A stretch of DNA of 24,210 nucleotides, from assembly GCA_023415335.1 (NCBI GenBank), contig JAEZLD010000027.1, positions 1 to 24,210 on the forward strand. Direction: 5' to 3'. This document shows, in pieces, positions 14,346 to 20,314 of this stretch (position 1 is its first letter; each line of letters opens with the position of its first letter). This DNA comes from Bacillota bacterium. GTDB lineage: Bacteria; Bacillota; Clostridia; Clostridiales; Caloramatoraceae. The translations under genes were made by a program, and so were the position numbers. The notes under the pieces were generated by a model. The model had not been told where the DNA came from. It saw only the letters and a program-made list of their open reading frames with translations, and searched no databases.

Positions 14346-15278
14346 TTATAGTCCTGGCGTTATTTTAAAGTGCAGCTTTGCTACATCCGAAAGAGCCTCC
14401 TGCCCATATCTGCTAACAAACTCCTTTGCTGCTGATACAGTCATAGCTGATGCTCCCTTAGGGAAGCTCATGCCATACTTTTCTTCAAGCTCCAGCATTC
14501 TCTCTACAAACTCATTTCTTGCAAGTATGCTGGCAGCTGCAACCACCACATTTTCCTCTGCCCTATGTCTCTGCTCCAGATGTATCTTCTGTCCCTTTTC
14601 CATCAGTGCATTCTGTATAAGCTCGGGATTGCCAAACTGGTCAGATAATGCAAGAGAACAGTTTGTATCGCTTAATATGTTTTCAATAACCCTTGCATGC
14701 CCCCAGGCTAGAAGCTTATTAAGGTTACCTGTCCTTGCATATAGCTCGTTATATCTTGGGTTTTCCACAACCACTATTTCATGCCTGCAAAGCTTTTTTA
14801 TCTCCTCTGCCATAAAAGCTATCCTTGAATCCTTAAGCTTTTTACTATCCTCTGCTCCAAGCCTTCTAAGCTTCTGCTTTTCCTCAGGGCCTGCATACAC
14901 CGCAGCTATAACAAGAGGTCCAAAATAGTCCCCTTTTCCTGACTCATCAGTTCCAATAAGGGGATTTCCCTCTATTTCTGACTGAGCATCACTGCCACCC
15001 TCTATACCATGCTCCAGCTGACTGCCCGTTTTTGCGTTGTGATTGTATAGGGCATCCATTATAGCCTGTGATGCCTGAGGATTCCTTACCTGAGAAAAGT
15101 CTGGCTTCACGCCGTTCTTCTTGCTGTCATATATCCTTATAGTATGTACAGCACCTCCAATTTCCGCAGCAAACTGCAGTCCATAGTTTATTTCCTTATA
15201 GCTGCTGACCTTTATATCATGTGCCTCAAGCCTTTCCTTAAAGCAATTGTAGCATTGGTACTTATCCTTGTATTCCAT
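14346..15278 (-). CDS. rnhC: ribonuclease HIII
   Basis: 310 residues. It cuts the RNA strand of RNA-DNA hybrids during replication and repair. The N-terminal 100 residues are a TBP-like substrate-binding domain (YGLQFAAEIGGAVHTIRIY) joined by an acidic Ser/Gly linker. The catalytic domain starts IGTDESGKGDYFGPLVIA with Asp111 and Glu112; the Ser-Gly-Lys-Gly after them separates HIII from HII. LGAEDSKKLKD, LSDQF (Asp213) and RAEENVVVAAASILAR follow. A GTG just before the ATG is inside the spacer after AGGAGG, so the ATG at 15278 is used. Confidence 0.96.
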   Translation of the reverse strand: MEYKDKYQCYNCFKERLEAHDIKVSSYKEINYGLQFAAEIGGAVHTIRIYDSKKNGVKPDFSQVRNPQASQAIMDALYNHNAKTGSQLEHGIEGGSDAQSEIEGNPLIGTDESGKGDYFGPLVIAAVYAGPEEKQKLRRLGAEDSKKLKDSRIAFMAEEIKKLCRHEIVVVENPRYNELYARTGNLNKLLAWGHARVIENILSDTNCSLALSDQFGNPELIQNALMEKGQKIHLEQRHRAEENVVVAAASILARNEFVERMLELEEKYGMSFPKGASAMTVSAAKEFVSRYGQEALSDVAKLHFKITPGL

Positions 15279-15368
15279 CACAGCCTCCTGTTATCCTATG
15301 CTATATTCTAAAATTCACAAATAACCTATAACTATTTTACCATTTTTTTATACTATTGCATCATATAT

Positions 15369-15414
15369 AAAAAACTTCCCTTTACCTGATTACTCCATCT
15401 CCTGTAAAGGGAAG
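15369..15414 (-). terminator. second minus-strand terminator downstream of rnj
   Basis: Perfect 11-bp stem CTTCCCTTTAC (15375-15385) / GTAAAGGGAAG (15404-15414) with an 18-base loop; the minus-strand tail is TTTTTT followed by ATATATG. No intact protein gene ends just upstream of it. Confidence 0.85.
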
Positions 15415-15508
15415 CATTATATGCTGTTGAGTTGATTCTAGACTCTTATTCCGCTTCAAAACACACGAAATCACCATCATTAAGTATATCGACAAAAGTA
15501 TAATTTTC

Positions 15509-15536
15509 TCTATATAACATTAGGTCTGTTTTACAA
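15509..15536 (-). promoter_or_regulatory. weak candidate promoter between the two terminators
   Basis: Minus strand TTGTAA (15531-15536) and TATAGA (15509-15514) with a 16-base spacer. Each hexamer matches consensus at only four positions. If active it would give an RNA of about 130 bases ending at the 15369-15414 terminator. Confidence 0.3.
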
Positions 15537-15542
15537 AATATA

Positions 15543-15593
15543 CAAAAAACTAATCAAAGGCAGTAAGGAGTGCTATCCTTGCCGCCTTTGATT
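15543..15593 (-). terminator. terminator of rnj
   Basis: Stem AATCAAAGGC (15552-15561) / GCCTTTGATT (15584-15593), with an inner AAGGA/TCCTT helix. It abuts the stop codon at 15595 and is followed on the minus strand by AGTTTTTTG. Confidence 0.88.
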
Positions 15594-15594
15594 T

Positions 15595-17259
15595 TTATAT
15601 CTCCATTATTATAGGTAATATCATTGGCTTTCTCTTTGTTTTTTCATACAGGTATTCCCTAAGGTCATCCCTTATACCTGATTTAAGCACAGACCATTCT
15701 GTAACCTGGTTGCCAAGGCTTTTCTCAAGATGCTTCCTGACAATCTCCCTGGCTCCTTCCATCAAATCCTCAGATTCCCTTACATAAACGAAACCCCTGG
15801 ATATGATGTCTGGTCCGGCTATAACAGTGCCTGAATCCTTTTCTATGGTAACTACAACTGTCAGTATTCCATCCTGGGAAAGATGCTTTCTGTCTCTTAG
15901 TACAATGTTTCCTACATCTCCCACTCCAAGTCCGTCTACAAGCACCTGTCCTGAGCTTACAGAACCGTTAAGCCTTGCGCTATCACGTCCTACCTCCAGT
16001 ACCTGGCCTACGTCAGATATGAATATGTTGGACTCCTGTATTCCTATCTTCTGTGCCAGCATGGAATGTCTCTTAAGATGTCTGTATTCCCCATGAACAG
16101 GCATAAAGAACTTAGGTCTTGTCAGCGTGAGCATAAGCTTAAGCTCCTCCTGGCAGGCATGCCCTGAAACATGTATGTCGGCAATGGACTCATATACAAC
16201 ATTGGCACCCTTTTTGAAAAGCTGGTTAACTACCTTTGATATAAGCTTTTCGTTTCCAGGTATTGCTGAGGCAGAAATAATAATCAGGTCATCCTTCATT
16301 ATTTCAACCTTCTTGTGCTCTGACGCAGCCATTCTTGACAGAGCTGACATTGGCTCTCCCTGGCTTCCTGTAGTTATAATGACTATCTTCTCAGGTGGAT
16401 ATTTATGAATATCATCTATACTTATCAAAATCCCATCAGGGAAATCTAAATATCCCAGGTCAGCTGCAACCTCTGCGATGTTCTCCATGCTTCTTCCACA
16501 TACAGCAACCTTTCTTTCGTACTTCATAGCAGAGTATATAATCTGCTGTACACGATGTATGTTGGATGCAAAGGTAGCCACAATTATTCTGCTTTCTGCA
16601 TCTGCAAATATCCTATCAAAGGTCTCTCCAACTGTCCTCTCAGACATTGTATAGCCAGGCCTTTCAACGTTGGTGCTGTCAGACATAAGCAGAAGCACAC
16701 CGTGCTTGCCAAGCTCTGCAAGCCTTGCAAAATCCATCACCTTGCCATCTATTGGTGTGTAATCCACCTTAAAATCTCCTGTATGAAGCACTACTCCAAG
16801 TGGTGTGTGGATGGCAATAGAGCATGCATCTGCTATACTGTGGGTATTCTTTATAGCCTCAATCTTAAGGTCACCCATATTAAACGTATCACCAGGCTTA
16901 AATTCTATGAGCTGGGAATCCTTCAATATACCATGCTCCTTCAGCTTAGTCTGTACGATACCAAGGGTAAGCCTTGTGCCATAAACCGGCACGTTAATTT
17001 GCTTTAATACGTAGGGAAGCGCTCCTATATGGTCCTCGTGACCATGGGTAAGCACAATTCCCCTTACCTTCTCCCTGTGCTTTATGAGATAGGATACATC
17101 TGGTATAACCATGTCTATTCCAAACATATCATTTTCCGGAAACATGGAACCACAGTCAATAACAATAATATCATTTTTATATTCTATTACTGTCATATTT
17201 TTTCCAATCTCATTAAGCCCTCCTAGAGGTATAACTTTTATTTTTTCTTTTTTGTTCAA
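15595..17259 (-). CDS. rnj: ribonuclease J
   Basis: 554 residues. It is a metallo-beta-lactamase/beta-CASP nuclease acting as both a 5'-3' exonuclease and an endonuclease in mRNA decay and rRNA maturation. The zinc-binding motif HGHEDH is at 72-77, followed by NTHSIADACS, HTGDFKVDY and SDSTNVERPG. The beta-CASP part carries TGSQGEPMSAL, VSGHACQEELK and PVHGEYRHL. The C-terminal domain ends KTKRKPMILPIIMEI. The start is TTG: the frame's only early ATG is codon 22, while AAAGGAGGAAAGG lies upstream of the TTG and the sequence MNKKEKIKVIPLGGLNEIGKN fits the family. It has its own promoter, 35-40 bases upstream. Confidence 0.96.
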   Translation of the reverse strand: MNKKEKIKVIPLGGLNEIGKNMTVIEYKNDIIVIDCGSMFPENDMFGIDMVIPDVSYLIKHREKVRGIVLTHGHEDHIGALPYVLKQINVPVYGTRLTLGIVQTKLKEHGILKDSQLIEFKPGDTFNMGDLKIEAIKNTHSIADACSIAIHTPLGVVLHTGDFKVDYTPIDGKVMDFARLAELGKHGVLLLMSDSTNVERPGYTMSERTVGETFDRIFADAESRIIVATFASNIHRVQQIIYSAMKYERKVAVCGRSMENIAEVAADLGYLDFPDGILISIDDIHKYPPEKIVIITTGSQGEPMSALSRMAASEHKKVEIMKDDLIIISASAIPGNEKLISKVVNQLFKKGANVVYESIADIHVSGHACQEELKLMLTLTRPKFFMPVHGEYRHLKRHSMLAQKIGIQESNIFISDVGQVLEVGRDSARLNGSVSSGQVLVDGLGVGDVGNIVLRDRKHLSQDGILTVVVTIEKDSGTVIAGPDIISRGFVYVRESEDLMEGAREIVRKHLEKSLGNQVTEWSVLKSGIRDDLREYLYEKTKRKPMILPIIMEI

Positions 17260-17288
17260 GTAATCCTTTCCTCCTTTAGTTAGTGTAT

Positions 17289-17317
17289 ATATTACCTATA
17301 ATGGATTTCTAAGTCAT
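17289..17317 (-). promoter_or_regulatory. probable promoter of rnj
   Basis: Minus strand ATGACT (17312-17317) and TAATAT (17289-17294), spacer 17. The start codon is about 30 bases beyond. A perfect inverted repeat (17323-17358) lies immediately upstream of the -35. Confidence 0.5.
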
Positions 17318-17322
17318 TAAGC

Positions 17323-17358
17323 ACATATATGGGAAAAATAAATTCTTCCCATATATGT
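17323..17358. repeat. 13-bp perfect inverted repeat between fur and rnj
   Basis: Arms ACATATATGGGAA and TTCCCATATATGT, with a 10-base spacer. It lies about 100 bases past the fur stop and five bases upstream of the rnj -35. No T-run follows on the minus strand, so it is a poor terminator. It could be an operator for rnj or an RNA stem in the fur 3' end. Confidence 0.5.
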
Positions 17359-17458
17359 AACCAAGCTCAATCAATACTATTTTAGGTTTATGGTTTGCAT
17401 TATTTAAATAATATTCTTCCCTTTATTTTAAAATATACCCTGTATTTAAAATTCGGTA

Positions 17459-17929
17459 TTATTTTTTCTGCTGCTCGATTTTATGTCTGCAATTTGAACA
17501 ATAGCCAAAGAATTTAACACTGTGGTTAGTCACTTCAAAATCATACTTTCTGCCTATAGTTTCCTCCAGAAGCTCAAGAAGGTCGTCCTCAACCTCCTCA
17601 ACCGAGTTACAGTTCAGGCATATAAGATGGTGATGCTGGTGGTATTCATAATTATGTACCAGCTCATACCTGTTGCATCCATCATCAAAGTTCATCCTGC
17701 ACACGGTCCCTATCTTTTCAAAAAGCAACAGCGTTCTATATACAGTTGCCAGACCTATTTCAGGGCAGTTCTTTTTTACTATATCATAAATCTCTTCTGT
17801 GGAGAGATGCTTTCCTTCGTTATCAATTATGGCATCCAAAATTGCTCTTCTCTGGGGGGTGAGTTTATATCCATGATTCTTCAACTGTTCCTTTAATGAT
17901 CCTATATCTTCTTTTAACAGGTTTCTCAT
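17459..17929 (-). CDS. fur: Fur-family metal-dependent regulator
   Basis: 156 residues. It is a dimeric repressor that binds DNA when loaded with metal (Fe2+ for Fur, or peroxide-sensing PerR). The N-terminal winged helix holds LTPQRRAILDAI, STEEIYDIV and the recognition part IGLATVYRTLLLFEKIG. The C-terminal domain has the His-rich HQHHHLICLNC with the first C-x-x-C, then Glu-rich SVEEVED, and the second C-x-x-C, YCSNC, so a structural zinc site is complete. Fur versus PerR cannot be settled by eye. It has AGGTG before the ATG, its own promoter, and two palindromes in the leader. It lies in the conserved clostridial alaS-ireB-ruvX-DUF1292-fur neighbourhood. Confidence 0.93.
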   Translation of the reverse strand: MRNLLKEDIGSLKEQLKNHGYKLTPQRRAILDAIIDNEGKHLSTEEIYDIVKKNCPEIGLATVYRTLLLFEKIGTVCRMNFDDGCNRYELVHNYEYHQHHHLICLNCNSVEEVEDDLLELLEETIGRKYDFEVTNHSVKFFGYCSNCRHKIEQQKK

Positions 17930-17978
17930 GGCTGCACCTCCGATTAAATATACAGTAATAGAATTCTCATTTGCAAAG

Positions 17979-17993
17979 TGAATTTTAAATTCA
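17979..17993. promoter_or_regulatory. perfect 7-1-7 palindrome in the fur leader (candidate Fur-type box)
   Basis: TGAATTT-T-AAATTCA. The 7-1-7 layout and the TGA...TCA ends agree with the known Fur box TGATAATNATTATCA, though the inner bases differ. It lies about 30 bases downstream of the fur -10, which would suit autorepression. Inference only. Confidence 0.4.
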
Positions 17994-18012
17994 TATTATG
18001 TACAATAATGCC

Positions 18013-18026
18013 TAAACTCTAGTTTA
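18013..18026. promoter_or_regulatory. palindrome overlapping the fur -10
   Basis: TAAACT-CT-AGTTTA, a perfect 6-2-6 inverted repeat whose right arm is the -10 hexamer of the fur promoter. A dimeric regulator bound here would block RNA polymerase. Confidence 0.4.
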
Positions 18027-18049
18027 CGCCTATATCCTTATATTGTCAA
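18021..18049 (-). promoter_or_regulatory. promoter of fur
   Basis: Minus strand perfect -35 TTGACA (18044-18049) and -10 TAAACT (18021-18026), spacer 17. It lies after the DUF1292 terminator, so fur is transcribed separately. Confidence 0.75.
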
Positions 18050-18103
18050 TACATGCTCAATTGATAGAGATTATTATTTATCCCTATCAAAAGGCTTTAA
18101 AAA

Positions 18104-18128
18104 AGGGATATGCCAACGGCATATCCCT
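18104..18128 (-). terminator. terminator of the DUF1292 gene
   Basis: Perfect 11-bp stem AGGGATATGCC / GGCATATCCCT with a 3-base loop, 12 bases after the stop at 18140, followed on the minus strand by TTTTT. Confidence 0.92.
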
Positions 18129-18139
18129 GTCACATGCTC

Positions 18140-18439
18140 CTATTCCTCGTCGTCGTCTTCTTCTTCCTCGTCCCATTCTCCGTCTTCGGATTCCATCCAT
18201 TCATCATAGGCTTCTGCAACCTTATCGAACTCATCATCATCTTCGATGGTTGTTAATATTTCCTCGCCCTCATCGTTGGTATCCAGCTTTAATACAACTG
18301 CATCCTCGTCCTCTTCTCCTTCTACCGGATAAAGAACATAATATTCATTTCCTTCAACCTGGAGAACAGTTACTACTTCGAACTGCGTTTCCACACCATT
18401 CTCATCTGTAAGTACCAATACGTTATCGTTATTTTCCAT
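18140..18439 (-). CDS. DUF1292 protein (YrzB-like)
   Basis: 99 residues, very acidic. The core (VLTDENGVETQFEVVTVLQV, then EYYVLYPVEGEEDEDAVVLK) is the beta-rich DUF1292 domain. The C-terminal tail from about residue 83 is almost all Glu and Asp. Its function is not known. DUF1292 genes commonly sit between ruvX and fur in Firmicutes, as here. GAGGTG lies about six bases before the ATG. It has its own promoter and a strong terminator, so it forms a separate short unit. Confidence 0.92.
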   Translation of the reverse strand: MENNDNVLVLTDENGVETQFEVVTVLQVEGNEYYVLYPVEGEEDEDAVVLKLDTNDEGEEILTTIEDDDEFDKVAEAYDEWMESEDGEWDEEEEDDDEE

Positions 18440-18469
18440 ACGTACACCTCAATTCTATATTATACAGTA

Positions 18470-18498
18470 ATTGTAATGTTTACACTAATTATTGTCAA
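18470..18498 (-). promoter_or_regulatory. promoter of the DUF1292 gene
   Basis: Minus strand perfect -35 TTGACA (18493-18498) and -10 TACAAT (18470-18475), spacer 17. It starts ten bases after the ruvX stop. Confidence 0.75.
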
Positions 18499-18508
18499 CG
18501 GTGTGTTT

Positions 18509-18922
18509 CTATTTATTAACACTATCGAGGTAGGTCTGAAGTATGAAGCTGGCAGCAACCGTATCCACCACCTGCTTCCTCTTAGCCCTGGATAGGTCTG
18601 CCTCCAGAAGCACCCTTTGGGCGGCAGAGGTTGTAAACCTTTCATCCTGGTATATTATCTCCATATCCACCCTTTTTTTTAGCTTATTACAAACCCTGTC
18701 AACCTCCTCACACATAGGTCCAGGAGTGTTATCAAGTTTCCTGGGATATCCTGCCACTATTTTTTCAACCCCGTATTCCTCTATAAGGGCAACTATTTCG
18801 GTGATATCCTTCTTAATATTCTCTCTTCTTATTGTTTTTATTCCCTGAGCAGTAATTCCAAGAGGGTCACATACTGCCACCCCTATAGTTTTAGAGCCGA
18901 TATCAAGGCCCATAATCCTCAT
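18509..18922 (-). CDS. ruvX: RuvX/YqgF Holliday-junction resolvase-like protein
   Basis: 137 residues with an RNase H-like fold. The family has been linked to resolution of Holliday junctions and, in E. coli, to maturation of the 16S rRNA 5' end. Motifs are MGLDIGSKTIGVAV (Asp7), IVAGYPRKLDNTPG, YQDERFTT (the conserved Glu) and VVDTVAASFILQTYL (the conserved Asp near the end). An ATG two codons earlier sits inside the ribosome site AGGAGAG, so the second ATG is used. It starts 11 bases after the stop of the aldo/keto reductase, so these two are probably cotranscribed. Confidence 0.94.
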   Translation of the reverse strand: MRIMGLDIGSKTIGVAVCDPLGITAQGIKTIRRENIKKDITEIVALIEEYGVEKIVAGYPRKLDNTPGPMCEEVDRVCNKLKKRVDMEIIYQDERFTTSAAQRVLLEADLSRAKRKQVVDTVAASFILQTYLDSVNK

Positions 18923-18933
18923 GTGCATCTCTC

Positions 18934-19884
18934 CTATACTATTTTAATGTAGAAATTAGGGCAATGTGCAGAGCAGTATCCACAAAGCAGGCACTTATCT
19001 TCATCAACCTGTGCCTTGCCATCTGCCAGGCTAAGTGCTCCTGCCTGGCATGCCTCCGCACAGTGTCCACAGCCCTCACACCACTCCTCTATGAGCAGTC
19101 TCTTGCATCTTCCCTTAACCCTTGACAAAAGCTCCTTGGAAATCTGTCTTCCTTCGAAAGCAGCTATGTCAGCATCCACCTCATCTATTGTCTGCATTCC
19201 CATGGCTATTGAATGGATATATGGATTAGAAAGAACGAAGTCCATGCACTCCTTATAAGATTTGAGCAGATTTCCACCTCCTAGAGGCTTCATTGAGTAT
19301 ATACCCTTTCCAGCCTCATATGCCTTCCTTATGGCATTTCCCATATCCTCTGCAGTACCATCCATGATTCCAAGGCCGTTTTTATTATATAGAGGGTGTA
19401 TTACCTGTATCTCAGGTATAGAGGCTATGGCATCCACCACTTCAACAGCATGGGTGGATACCCCTATAGCGTCAATTATTCCCTGCTTCTGTGCATCCTG
19501 CAGGTATCTTATGGCATCTTTGTGGCCCTTAAGCGTAAGCCTGCTTTCCTGCTCATGAAGAGAGAATATGTTTATCTTCTTTACCCCCATTGCCTCACAA
19601 GCTTCAGCAACACTCTCCTTCATTCCCTCATAGGTATAGTCATAGGATTTACAGGATATAATTATGTCCTTGTTTTTAGTGAGCTCCAAGGCTCTTTTTA
19701 TATAGGGATAGGTTTTATAAAGCTTAGCAGTATCTATGAAGTTAACACCTCTGTCAAATGCATAAGCTATAACCTTAGCTCCTTCTTCAATGCTCAGATT
19801 TGCCTGAAGGGGTCCTACTGTAAGCCCTCCAAAGCACAGCCTTGATACTATAATATCGGTATCTCCCAGCTTCACCTTCTGCAA
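18934..19884 (-). CDS. aldo/keto reductase with C-terminal 2x[4Fe-4S] domain
   Basis: 316 residues from a TTG start. The barrel carries the AKR tetrad in FIDTAKLY (Asp51, Tyr56), ISCKS (Lys79) and FSLHEQ (His110), so it should reduce a carbonyl with a nicotinamide cofactor. The last 50 residues hold two ferredoxin-like clusters: C269, C272, C275, C279 and C298, C301, C304, C308, giving electron transfer. Such fused reductases are common in anaerobes; the substrate is unknown. The frame is open to 19941, but that part is the ireB terminator. TTG at 19884 has GGGGGAG six bases upstream and is chosen; a GTG three codons later is possible. Confidence 0.9.
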   Translation of the reverse strand: MQKVKLGDTDIIVSRLCFGGLTVGPLQANLSIEEGAKVIAYAFDRGVNFIDTAKLYKTYPYIKRALELTKNKDIIISCKSYDYTYEGMKESVAEACEAMGVKKINIFSLHEQESRLTLKGHKDAIRYLQDAQKQGIIDAIGVSTHAVEVVDAIASIPEIQVIHPLYNKNGLGIMDGTAEDMGNAIRKAYEAGKGIYSMKPLGGGNLLKSYKECMDFVLSNPYIHSIAMGMQTIDEVDADIAAFEGRQISKELLSRVKGRCKRLLIEEWCEGCGHCAEACQAGALSLADGKAQVDEDKCLLCGYCSAHCPNFYIKIV

Positions 19885-19908
19885 CCTTATCTCCCCCTGA
19901 CTAAAGAT

Positions 19909-19933
19909 AAAGACGGCAAGGCCTGCCGTCTTT
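19909..19933 (-). terminator. terminator between ireB and the aldo/keto reductase
   Basis: Perfect 10-bp stem AAAGACGGCA / TGCCGTCTTT with a 5-base loop, about 30 bases after the ireB stop. The minus-strand tail TTTATCTTTAG is moderate. It ends only 24 bases before the reductase start, so it may act as an attenuator. Confidence 0.75.
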
Positions 19934-19963
19934 TTAAACATTTATTAATACAACGAGTATATG

Positions 19964-20221
19964 CTACTCCTCTTCAAGGTAGCTTTTAATAAGCTCCTCC
20001 AGGATTTCATCCCTTTCCAGCTTGCGGATTAATGCTCTTGCATTTTTATGGTTTGTTATATATGTTGGATCCCCAGACAATATATAACCTACAAGCTGGC
20101 TGATTGGATTATATCCCTTTTCCTTAAGTGCCTCGTAAACTTCCTTTAAAATTTCTCTGGACTTATTTTTACCTTCCATTTGAAACTTAAACTGCATTGT
20201 ACCTTCATGACGTTCGGTCAT
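19964..20221 (-). CDS. ireB: IreB family regulatory protein (UPF0297/DUF965)
   Basis: 85 residues. In Enterococcus faecalis IreB is a substrate of the membrane Ser/Thr kinase IreK and lowers cephalosporin resistance. The family core is present: EVYEALKEKGYNPISQLVGY, then ILSGDPTYITNHKNARALIRK and ERDEILEELIKSYL. The N terminus has MTERHEGTMQFKF. Thr8 aligns with the phosphorylated Thr7 of the enterococcal protein by position, while the second phospho-Thr is not clearly aligned. GAAGGGG lies upstream of the ATG. It follows alaS, with its own promoter, as usual in Firmicutes. Confidence 0.96.
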   Translation of the reverse strand: MTERHEGTMQFKFQMEGKNKSREILKEVYEALKEKGYNPISQLVGYILSGDPTYITNHKNARALIRKLERDEILEELIKSYLEEE

Positions 20222-20258
20222 ATAACCAACCCCTTCTCTGCATGTATCTCCTGCTTAT

Positions 20259-20287
20259 AATATACCACTTTGGTAAATTTAAAGCAA
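20259..20287 (-). promoter_or_regulatory. promoter of ireB
   Basis: Minus strand TTGCTT (20282-20287) and TATATT (20259-20264), spacer 17, located between the alaS stop and the ireB start. Confidence 0.55.
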
Positions 20288-20314
20288 ATATCAACTGTAT
20301 TTTTATATCTGATA

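Larger units (their letters stand above)
15279..15594 (-). other. intergenic stretch holding two terminators and a possible small transcript
   Basis: Between the rnj stop and the rnhC start there is no normal-sized gene. It contains the rnj terminator (15543-15593) and a second strong terminator (15369-15414), both for minus-strand transcription, with about 125 bases between. The stretch between holds a possible promoter and a 24-codon frame (15446-15520, ending FVCFEAE) without a ribosome site. The rest is AT-rich and contains whatever promoter serves rnhC. Confidence 0.5.

Noticed and set aside
14329..14928. Plus-strand 199-codon frame opposite rnhC
   Set aside because: It lies antisense to the clearly conserved RNase HIII gene; the Ser/Leu/Phe-rich product is typical of a shadow frame.
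16555..17007. Plus-strand 150-codon frame opposite rnj
   Set aside because: Antisense to RNase J catalytic domain; no ribosome site and no recognisable domain.
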